From positions 1-9,381 of the forward strand of contig CAAFZG010000107.1 in NCBI GenBank assembly GCA_900767505.1: a DNA stretch of 9,381 nt. The letters run 5' to 3'. Every line of letters starts with the position of its first letter. Positions within the stretch are counted from its first letter, which is position 1. The notes beneath the pieces are model-generated. The model did no database searches. It was not told the origin of the DNA and worked only from the letters and a program-made list of their open reading frames with translations. Below are positions 1-5,413 of this stretch, in pieces. The stretch comes from Methanomassiliicoccales archaeon (GTDB taxonomy: Archaea > Thermoplasmatota > Thermoplasmata > Methanomassiliicoccales > Methanomethylophilaceae). The translations under genes and the position numbers were made by a program.

Positions 1-1289
1 AAGACGGATCCGACGACTGCGGCATTGGCGCTGGTCGTCCAGACTGCGAAGAACATGACGAACATCCAGACAGTTGTGAACAGCTGGGTGGCGGAGTGGT
101 CCTTCCTCAGGTAGACATATGTGCTGTAGAGAGCGAAGCAGATCGGGAGCCACATCGTGAGCCATCCGTAGTAGGAGGACACATTGGACATGGACACGTG
201 GTTGCTAGCAAGACTCTCCATGATCGAGCTGGAGTAGATGCTGTTTCCGAAGATGAAGTCGTCGAAGAGCTCGGGAGCTGCGAACGCCATGATGGCGCAT
301 ATGACGACGAATGCGACGACCAGAGCGGGGATCGTGACGACCCACGGCTTGGCGCGGAGCGCAAGGAATGCGAATGAGAACACAAGGGAGACCACTGCTA
401 TGAGGAGAGGTCCGGAGAAGACCGCATCCCAGAGTCCCGCGGGGATGTAGTATGCCGCGGCGACGATGGTTCCGATGATGAGTGTGATTGCGTATCCGAG
501 GAGGACGTCTGTGAAGTCCCTTCCCCTGAAGCGGTCGACGACGATCTGGAGGACCATCGCGACTGCGACGAGCACGACCACAAAGCGGAATCCGTTCCAT
601 GTCAGAGCGGCGAGGAGCATGAACAGTCCTGCGATCGCTGCGTTGACGAGGATGGATTTCCTCGAGGGCTCGGCTGCATCCGCTGCCTTGACCATCTTCA
701 CGAGGAAGAGGGACATGAAGGTCAGCAGGAACGCTGCCAGACCGTACTCGGTTCCGCTGGAGAACACGGTTGTGCTTATAGGGAGCGCGAGGAAGGCGAA
801 AACGAGAGCGGAGATTGCTCCGACCTTCCTGTCGAACATCTCCTTTCCGAGGAGGAATACGGGGATGCAGGTCAAGGCTCCGATTATCGGGTTGAAGACT
901 GCGACAGCTGCGGAGGCGGCTTCGGCGGTGGAGAGTCCGAATGCGGACAGGACCGAGGCGATTCCGGCGCAGATGAAGTCCATCAGAGGCGGATACATGC
1001 TGAGTCCGCCGTTGGGATAGTTGACAGCCGAATCCGTCAGGGAATAGCTGCCGTTCATTATGCTTTCGATTACGTGCAGATGATACTGTGCGCTCGAACC
1101 TCCGGACAGGGCGAAATTCCCGTCGGCGGAAATACTGTATGCGAACACGGTACGCAGCAGGAACGCCGCGATCACCGCAACACACAATGTGAGCACACAC
1201 CAGTGGCTTCTGAACCACCCTTTACCGCTATTTTCGCGGTCGGCCCCCGTCTGCTCGGGAGCGGCTGACTCTTTTGCAATTTTACGCAT
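1..1289 (-). CDS. STT3/AglB-family oligosaccharyltransferase-like membrane protein (3' end beyond window)
   Basis: About 429 codons are visible from an ATG at 1289; the gene runs off the left edge, so the soluble C-terminal domain that would carry the WWDYG motif cannot be seen. STT3/AglB proteins transfer a lipid-linked glycan to Asn in N-glycosylation sequons outside the membrane. Visible support: a cytosolic N-terminus of about 30 residues, a first membrane segment (about 31-50) ending in LLRTVFAY, a first outer loop with YHLHVIESIM then YPNGG...YPPLMDFI, many further hydrophobic segments, ALTWNGF (228-234, STT3-like), and SIME at 355-358, which fits the SVSE/TIXE-type motif of the fifth outer loop. 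Odd: the first-loop catalytic Asp expected three residues before the Y of YHL is Ser66, and the second-loop acidic motif is at best Glu181. It may be a divergent or inactive paralogue; another membrane glycosyltransferase family is less likely. A GGAGA Shine-Dalgarno lies 8 bases upstream of the start. Confidence 0.75.
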   Translation of the reverse strand, partial: MRKIAKESAAPEQTGADRENSGKGWFRSHWCVLTLCVAVIAAFLLRTVFAYSISADGNFALSGGSSAQYHLHVIESIMNGSYSLTDSAVNYPNGGLSMYPPLMDFICAGIASVLSAFGLSTAEAASAAVAVFNPIIGALTCIPVFLLGKEMFDRKVGAISALVFAFLALPISTTVFSSGTEYGLAAFLLTFMSLFLVKMVKAADAAEPSRKSILVNAAIAGLFMLLAALTWNGFRFVVVLVAVAMVLQIVVDRFRGRDFTDVLLGYAITLIIGTIVAAAYYIPAGLWDAVFSGPLLIAVVSLVFSFAFLALRAKPWVVTIPALVVAFVVICAIMAFAAPELFDDFIFGNSIYSSSIMESLASNHVSMSNVSSYYGWLTMWLPICFALYSTYVYLRKDHSATQLFTTVWMFVMFFAVWTTSANAAVVGSV

Positions 1290-1314
1290 TCTAAAAGTCT
1301 CCGTCTTTAGAATG
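1287..1314 (-). promoter_or_regulatory. Perfect 9-bp inverted repeat spanning the start codon and Shine-Dalgarno of the STT3-like gene
   Basis: Read on the minus strand, CATTCTAAA is followed by a 10-base spacer GACGGAGACT and then TTTAGAATG, the exact reverse complement. The final ATG is the start codon of the STT3-like gene, and the Shine-Dalgarno GGAGA sits in the spacer. In RNA this would be a 9-bp hairpin with the ribosome-binding site in its loop and the start codon in its 3' arm. The transcription start predicted from the upstream TATA box falls near 1313, at the outer edge of the repeat, so it could equally be a DNA operator. The repeat is directly visible; any regulatory role is inferred. 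Confidence 0.55.
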
Positions 1315-1333
1315 GCGGGTGATTAGCTAGGTC

Positions 1334-1343
1334 CTATAAATAA
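1334..1343 (-). promoter_or_regulatory. TATA box for the STT3-like gene
   Basis: The minus strand reads TTATTTATAG here, a good match to the AT-rich archaeal TBP site in an otherwise GC-rich region. It is centred about 50 bases before the ATG. With the usual 24-27-base spacing from box to start site, transcription would begin around 1312-1315, leaving a leader of roughly 24 bases that contains the GGAGA Shine-Dalgarno. CTATAA and TTATAG (1334-1339 and 1347-1352) also form a short inverted repeat around the box. Confidence 0.55.
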
Positions 1344-1366
1344 GGCTTATAGAAAAGGTCAGAGAG

Positions 1367-1386
1367 ACGCGCGCTCGCGCACGCGT
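1367..1386 (-). terminator. GC-rich hairpin downstream of pyrF, possible terminator or 3'-end structure
   Basis: The minus-strand RNA can fold ACGCGUGC against GCGCGCGU: eight pairs including one U-G wobble, closed by a GCGA loop of the stable GNRA class. It begins 28 bases after the pyrF stop, and a TTTT run follows about 11 bases later, before the TATA box of the next gene. Archaeal termination depends mainly on T-runs, and the run here is short, so the element may be a 3'-end stabiliser. The duplex is also largely alternating CG, which favours Z-DNA. Confidence 0.4.
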
Positions 1387-1414
1387 ATTAGGGGAAAGAG
1401 TTTGTGCCGATGCT

Positions 1415-2059
1415 TCAGCGAACGTAGCGCGCATCCTCGGCGAATGCCTCTGCGGCCGCCTTGGGATCCTTGGCACCGTAGATCGCACGGCCTACTATGG
1501 CATAGTCCGCACCGGCCCTTATGGCATCGGATGCCTTTCCGCCCTGCGCCCCGACTCCGGGGGACAGGATCTTCAGTTCGCCCGCGATCTTCCTGATGGC
1601 CGTTATCCTCTCGGGACGGGTGGCGGGGGCGATGAATCCGCTGACGCCGCACTCGACACCCATGCGGGCCATCTCCTCCGCATGCTTGGCGGTGAACATC
1701 TGTCCGCCGGGATGGCTCATCTCCGTGACCGCGTAGATGTCCGCGCCGCCGGCGGCCTCGACGGCCGCCCTGAGGGAGTCCTCTCCGGTGAACGCATGGA
1801 CTATGACGCCGGAGGCTCCGCGGGAGACGGCGTTCTCCACGATCAGCCTGACGGTGTTCGGGATGTCCGCGACCTTGAAGTCGCAGATGACCTCGGAGAA
1901 CCTGGACAGCTCTGTGATCATTCCGGGGCCCTCGGAGAGCACCAGGGGCCAGTTTATCTTGATCGCATCCACTATCCCGCTGACGGATTCGGCAACTTCC
2001 AATGCCTTCTTCCCGTCGGTCTCGTCCAAGGCGAGGATTATCCTGCTGTTCCTCTTCAT
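1415..2059 (-). CDS. pyrF: Orotidine 5'-phosphate decarboxylase
   Basis: This 214-residue protein decarboxylates OMP to UMP, the last step of de novo pyrimidine synthesis, in the cytoplasm. It is a compact TIM barrel of the usual archaeal length. The family signature DFKVADIPNTV contains the catalytic Asp60, Lys62 and Asp65; Asp12 in LALDETD and Lys34 in AIKIN complete the Asp-Lys-Asp-Lys network. SPGVGAQGGKA and the final IVGRAIYGAKDP form the phosphate-binding region. All expected active-site residues are present. I start at ATG 2059 (MKRNSRIILALDE), not the in-frame ATG at 2080. The TATA-like box at 2083-2090 is only 2 bases from the upstream ATG, which could not lie on a transcript started from that box, whereas it predicts a start almost at 2059, giving a leaderless or nearly leaderless mRNA. 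The gene ends in TGA and is transcribed divergently from the radical SAM gene. Confidence 0.96.
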   Translation of the reverse strand: MKRNSRIILALDETDGKKALEVAESVSGIVDAIKINWPLVLSEGPGMITELSRFSEVICDFKVADIPNTVRLIVENAVSRGASGVIVHAFTGEDSLRAAVEAAGGADIYAVTEMSHPGGQMFTAKHAEEMARMGVECGVSGFIAPATRPERITAIRKIAGELKILSPGVGAQGGKASDAIRAGADYAIVGRAIYGAKDPKAAAEAFAEDARYVR

Positions 2060-2082
2060 GAGTGAAGGAACAATCACCATCG

Positions 2083-2090
2083 TTTTTAAG
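2083..2090. promoter_or_regulatory. Shared TATA-like box between divergent pyrF and the radical SAM gene
   Basis: The only AT-rich element in the 53-base spacer is TTTTTAAG on plus and CTTAAAAA on minus. Its centre is about 26-27 bases from the radical SAM ATG (2113) and about 27-28 bases from the pyrF ATG (2059). That is the normal distance from an archaeal TATA box to the transcription start on both sides, so one box could serve both genes with leaderless or almost leaderless transcripts. The minus orientation matches the consensus better. No clear BRE is visible on the plus side, so the plus assignment is weaker. Confidence 0.5.
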
Positions 2091-2112
2091 GCTATCAGGA
2101 GTAGGGTGACTC

Positions 2113-3162
2113 ATGCTCAGAAAGATGGAATGCGGATCCGCATGCAACGGCAAGGTGGCCGATGGATGCAGATACTGCATAGATGGGGCCAAAATGGTCC
2201 TTTTCGTGACCGGCAAATGCGGACACAACTGCTACTACTGCCCCGTATCGTTCGAGAAGAAGAACAAGGACGTCATCTACGCCAACGAGAGGCAGGTCTT
2301 CAACGACGACGAGATCATCGAGGAGGCCGAGGCCATGGAGGCATTGGGCACCGGGATCACGGGAGGCGACCCCCTTCTGAACATGGAGCGCACCACCCAT
2401 ATGATCAGGCTCCTGAAGGACAGGTTCGGCAAGGAGCACCACATTCACCTCTACACCGCCACGATAGACCCCGAGAGGGCCAAGGCGCTGGAGGATGCGG
2501 GACTCGACGAGATACGCTTCCACCCCTCCGATGACGAGTGGACGAAGATGTCCGAGACCGAGCTCAAAGAGGTCTGCGACAGGCTGTCGATACCCGTCGG
2601 AGTGGAAGTGCCAGCAATACCCGGGAAAGCCAAAGAGCTCAATGCCCTGGTGTCCTACTGCAAGGATGTCGGAGTGTCCTTCGTCAACCTGAACGAGCTC
2701 GAATTCTCCGAGAGCAACTGGGACATGATGGATGCATACTGCTATTCCGTCAAGGACGATCTGTCGTCCGCGGTTCAGGGCTCCATGGAGACCGCCGTCG
2801 AGGTCCTGAAGGCCAATAGGAGGATGAGGGTGCACATCTGCTCATCCTCGTTCAAGGACGGGATACAGCTCCGCAGAAGGCTCATCAGAAGGGCATCCCA
2901 CATCTGCAAACCCTATCAGCAGGTTACAGAGGACGGTACCATCGTGAGAGGCCTCCTGTACGCATCCGACACCGGCGAGGCCATGGAGGTCCTGCTTGCC
3001 TCCGGAGTCCCGGAGGAACTCACGGAGATGGGCGACGGCCGCATCGAGGTGGCACCGTGGATATTGGAGAAGGTCGCCCACTCGTTGAAGTACAAATGCT
3101 ACCTGTCCGAGCAGTACCCGACCGCCGACGGACTCGAAGTGGAACGCACTCCTCTGAACTGA
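2113..3162 (+). CDS. Archaeal radical SAM protein of unknown function (PFL-activase-related, COG2108-like)
   Basis: The 349-residue protein carries the radical SAM motif C36-GHN-C40-YY-C43, which binds a [4Fe-4S] cluster for reductive cleavage of S-adenosylmethionine, and a GGDP segment at 84-87 corresponding to the GGEP SAM-contact motif. Just before the core is a second cysteine group, C7, C11, C19 and C22, in the segment ending GCRYCIDGAKMVLFVTG. It may hold a structural metal or an auxiliary cluster. The C-terminal third has further conserved-looking cysteines (HICSSSFKDG and ASHICKPYQQ) and an IVRGLLY strand. It resembles an uncharacterised archaeal family related to pyruvate formate-lyase activating enzymes; the family number is from memory. 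The substrate is unknown and the neighbours do not reveal it. GGGTGA lies 3 bases upstream of the ATG, rather close for a Shine-Dalgarno, so leaderless translation is possible. It converges on nusA. Confidence 0.88.
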   Translation: MLRKMECGSACNGKVADGCRYCIDGAKMVLFVTGKCGHNCYYCPVSFEKKNKDVIYANERQVFNDDEIIEEAEAMEALGTGITGGDPLLNMERTTHMIRLLKDRFGKEHHIHLYTATIDPERAKALEDAGLDEIRFHPSDDEWTKMSETELKEVCDRLSIPVGVEVPAIPGKAKELNALVSYCKDVGVSFVNLNELEFSESNWDMMDAYCYSVKDDLSSAVQGSMETAVEVLKANRRMRVHICSSSFKDGIQLRRRLIRRASHICKPYQQVTEDGTIVRGLLYASDTGEAMEVLLASGVPEELTEMGDGRIEVAPWILEKVAHSLKYKCYLSEQYPTADGLEVERTPLN

Positions 3163-3164
3163 AC

Positions 3165-3178
3165 AAAAATCGATTTTT
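3165..3178. terminator. 14-bp AT palindrome with T5 run on both strands
   Basis: AAAAATCGATTTTT is a perfect palindrome beginning three bases after the radical SAM stop codon. It gives a five-T run on the plus strand and another on the minus strand. Archaeal RNA polymerase terminates at T-runs, so it could act on the radical SAM transcript and, together with the adjacent hairpin, on transcription leaving nusA from the other side. The sequence is certain; the function is inferred. Confidence 0.5.
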
Positions 3179-3179
3179 A

Positions 3180-3224
3180 CATCCGGGCCGGCGGGAATCC
3201 GCCGGCTTGGATGAAAGTGTTTTT
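3180..3224 (+). terminator. Long hairpin plus T-run between convergent radical SAM and nusA genes
   Basis: The core is a perfect 8-bp stem, GCCGGCGG (3187-3194) with CCGCCGGC (3199-3206), around a GAAT loop. In plus-strand RNA it extends outward through two G-U wobbles and five further pairs (CATCC 3180-3184 with GGATG 3209-3213), making a continuous 15-pair stem. TTTTT follows at 3220-3224. In minus-strand RNA the wobbles become A-C mismatches, so the structure fits the radical SAM transcript best. The minus strand still has the 8-bp core and a T-run at 3169-3165, so it may stop the nusA operon as well. Confidence 0.65.
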
Positions 3225-3265
3225 CCCGACCGTACGAGTGGATCGTAGGGGGTCTCCGATCTGCT

Positions 3266-3703
3266 TCAATCAACGCTGATGCTCTGGATCTCGTGATGTC
3301 TGTTCACGATGTCCCTTGCGATGCGCAGATTCTTACCGGCCTTGCCGATCGCACGGCCCTTTAGCTTGGGATCCACGGTGACCGTGGCGTGCGTGATGTT
3401 GCCGCGCTGCTCGATAACGACCTTCTGAGGACCATAGATGTGGAACACATTCTTGACGAACTGCTCCGGATCGTCGGAATACTCCACGACCTGGATGTTC
3501 TTTCCGGTCTTCTCCTTGAGCTTGATTACATGCTCGCCTTTCTTTCCGACGGCGATGTTGCCCTGACCCTTCTCGACGACGAACACGAGCTTGTCCTCCG
3601 TGTCCATGCAGTCGATGGCGTTTGCCTTGGTGATCTGCTCGAAGAGCGCGATGTACCTAAGGGTGTCCTCGGTAAGTACGATATCTGCGGACATGTTCCT
3701 CAC
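3266..3703 (-). CDS. nusA: NusA-like transcription elongation/termination factor, archaeal two-KH form
   Basis: The 145-residue protein has the archaeal NusA architecture: two KH RNA-binding domains without the N-terminal polymerase-binding domain or S1 domain of bacterial NusA. The KH GXXG loops are GKKG at 53-56 and GKAG at 120-123; the N-terminal segment DIVLTEDTLRYIALFEQIT is typical. Its archaeal role in elongation or termination is only partly understood. It is the last gene of the rpo operon. The GTG at 3703 overlaps the rpl30e TGA by four bases (GTGA), arguing for translational coupling. An in-frame ATG at 3694 (MSADIVL) is a real alternative but has only a close GAGG upstream; the choice changes three residues. 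The gene ends in TGA and is followed by the convergent terminator region, not by ribosomal protein S12. Confidence 0.93.
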   Translation of the reverse strand: MRNMSADIVLTEDTLRYIALFEQITKANAIDCMDTEDKLVFVVEKGQGNIAVGKKGEHVIKLKEKTGKNIQVVEYSDDPEQFVKNVFHIYGPQKVVIEQRGNITHATVTVDPKLKGRAIGKAGKNLRIARDIVNRHHEIQSISVD

Positions 3704-3984
3704 AGCGTTAAGATGTTGGAGCTACCTTTGTCGATGATCACAAGGGCAGACACGGAGAAGGGTTTTCCGCACAGTGCGCCGAGTTCCATGTTGTTCCCGT
3801 CGTACACGTACTTCTTTGTCGTTGCCTCGCGGAGCTCCGCGGAGGGGCAGTTCCTGGCGAGCACGATCATCTGTGCCTTTCCGTCCTTGACTGCTTTCAG
3901 TGTCTGGTCTACGCCGAACTCCACCTTTCCGGTGGTGATGGCCGATTTCAATGCCCTGCTGATGTCGATTTTCTCATCGCTCAT
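3700..3984 (-). CDS. rpl30e: Ribosomal protein L30e (eL30)
   Basis: The 94-residue protein belongs to the L7Ae/L30e RNA-binding fold, at the usual length for archaeal L30e, a component of the large ribosomal subunit. Family features are ISRALKSAITTGKVEFG at the start, the glycine-containing GVDQTLKAVKDGKAQMIVLARNCP segment, and the C-terminal LCGKPFSVSALVIIDKG strand. Its start ATG overlaps the rpoA2 TGA by four bases (ATGA), and a GGGGGA Shine-Dalgarno lies 6 bases upstream inside rpoA2. Its stop overlaps the nusA start in the same way. The position between rpoA2 and nusA is the conserved archaeal order. Confidence 0.95.
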   Translation of the reverse strand: MSDEKIDISRALKSAITTGKVEFGVDQTLKAVKDGKAQMIVLARNCPSAELREATTKKYVYDGNNMELGALCGKPFSVSALVIIDKGSSNILTL

Positions 3985-5411
3985 TCTTTATCCCCCTTTT
4001 TGGGTGTGTAAATAAGGTTTACTGCACCGGTACCGAGTGTGACCGGCTGACCGACTATGATGTTCTCGGTGACTCCTTCGAGGTGGTCGACCTCGCCCAC
4101 CATTGCGGCGTGGAGAAGGTGTGCGGCAGTGATCTCGAAAGCCGCCCTGGCAAGTACCGAGGACTTCTTTCCGGACACTCCGTGCCTTCCGATGGCCTTG
4201 ACGTAGCCATCATTGGTCATGAGGTCGGCGACGAGCATGATGTGCCTGACGTCGACATCCAGACCTGCCTCTCCGAGGGTCATCATGGCCTCACGGATGA
4301 TGGAGTTCCTGGCCGCCTCGATACCGAGGACGTCCGCGACCTCCAGGATGCTGTTCGTCATGACGTTCTCAGCATCCACTCCTTCGACCTTCAGAACCTC
4401 TTTGAGGTTGCTGCCTTCCGTGATGATCTTCCAGGAACCTTCGGTCTTGGAAAGGATAGCACGTGTGATGTTGTCGATTCCCTTGATCTTGGCGCCTTTT
4501 ACGGCATCGTACATCACCTGCAGCTTCTTGTAAGACGGCTCGTCGGATGTGATGAGGATATCGTATCCCGATATGCTCGCCAGTCCGCGGACCGCCTTGA
4601 CCTTGTTCAGTTTCTCCAACAGCTCTTCGATGCTGATCCCCTTCTCCTCCATCTTGCTGGCGATGGGGGAGATGACGAGCCTCATGTTGGTGAGGTCCGT
4701 CTCGATGCTTGCGACATCGATGAGGGTTGTCATCTCGATGTTGGACGCCACGAATTTGGCAATGTTCTCGTCCTCCGACGCGGTTCCCGTGAGGGGGATC
4801 TCCATGGACGGTGTGCTGGGCACACGCCTGGCATCCACGATCTCGATCAACCTGGGCAGACCCTGTGTAACATTGACGTTCGCGACTCCTGCGTAGTGGA
4901 AAGTACGCATGTTCATCTGTGTACCGGGCTCTCCGATGGAGTGCGCGGCCATCACTCCCGCAGACTCGTTCTGGTCCATCAGGTGTGCGACATACTGCTT
5001 GTTCGCCTCGATGAGCAGCTTCTCGCAGATCTCATCGCTGAGTTCCGCGTTCTCGATGCGCTTGGCGATATCCACTATGATCTTCATGGGGAGCTTCACA
5101 TCGAGACGCTCCGCCATGTCCTTGAGCCTCTTCTCTCCCTCGGAGTACTGGTACCAGTTGGTGACCTCCTCCATGGGGACGACGGGCGCGATATCCTCGA
5201 CCTCCTTCTTGACCTTGGAGGAAGAGGGCCTCTTCCCGATCTTGACGATGATCGCCTCGGCCTCCTCCTGCGCAATGCCCAGCTCGACCAGCGCATCCGC
5301 ACCGGCCTCGCTGATGGATGTGAGCGAGGTGTACTTGGTGAGCACAAGCGAAGCAACCTCTTCCGAGACGCCCCTGTTTATGAGCGCTTTCAGCGTGTCT
5401 TTCTTTGCCAT
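3981..5411 (-). CDS. rpoA2: DNA-directed RNA polymerase subunit A'' (RpoA2) with N-terminal HhH-like extension
   Basis: This 476-residue subunit is the C-terminal part of the split largest RNA polymerase subunit, equivalent to the end of eukaryotic Rpb1 or bacterial beta'. It supplies the trigger loop, part of the jaw and the C-terminal closing region of the catalytic core. The trigger-loop region is at about 150-190, from ESAGVMAAHSIGEPG through MRTFHYAGVANVNVTQGL to PRLIEIVDARR; Arg169 and His172 of the RTFH motif are intact. The C-terminus is typical (VADLMTNDGYVKAIGRHGVSG and SSVLARAAFE). Two oddities: residues 1 to about 62 precede the usual A'' start and look like a helix-hairpin-helix domain, making the protein longer than the roughly 380-400 residues I expect; and the trigger-loop motif has His157 and Asn167 where Gln and Thr are usual. 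The start is fixed by a very strong Shine-Dalgarno two bases beyond the rpoA1 stop. Confidence 0.97.
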   Translation of the reverse strand: MAKKDTLKALINRGVSEEVASLVLTKYTSLTSISEAGADALVELGIAQEEAEAIIVKIGKRPSSSKVKKEVEDIAPVVPMEEVTNWYQYSEGEKRLKDMAERLDVKLPMKIIVDIAKRIENAELSDEICEKLLIEANKQYVAHLMDQNESAGVMAAHSIGEPGTQMNMRTFHYAGVANVNVTQGLPRLIEIVDARRVPSTPSMEIPLTGTASEDENIAKFVASNIEMTTLIDVASIETDLTNMRLVISPIASKMEEKGISIEELLEKLNKVKAVRGLASISGYDILITSDEPSYKKLQVMYDAVKGAKIKGIDNITRAILSKTEGSWKIITEGSNLKEVLKVEGVDAENVMTNSILEVADVLGIEAARNSIIREAMMTLGEAGLDVDVRHIMLVADLMTNDGYVKAIGRHGVSGKKSSVLARAAFEITAAHLLHAAMVGEVDHLEGVTENIIVGQPVTLGTGAVNLIYTPKKGDKE

Positions 5412-5413
5412 TA

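Noticed and set aside
205..1218. Open frame of 337 codons on the minus strand in another frame from the STT3-like gene
   Set aside because: Its translation is Arg/His-rich with no family features, while the frame starting at 1289 gives a coherent multi-span membrane protein with STT3-like motifs and no stop.
2060..2080. Upstream ATG for pyrF (adding MVIVPSL)
   Set aside because: The TATA-like box lies only 2 bases before it, so this ATG would precede the transcription start. The homologous protein begins around KRNSRIILALDE.
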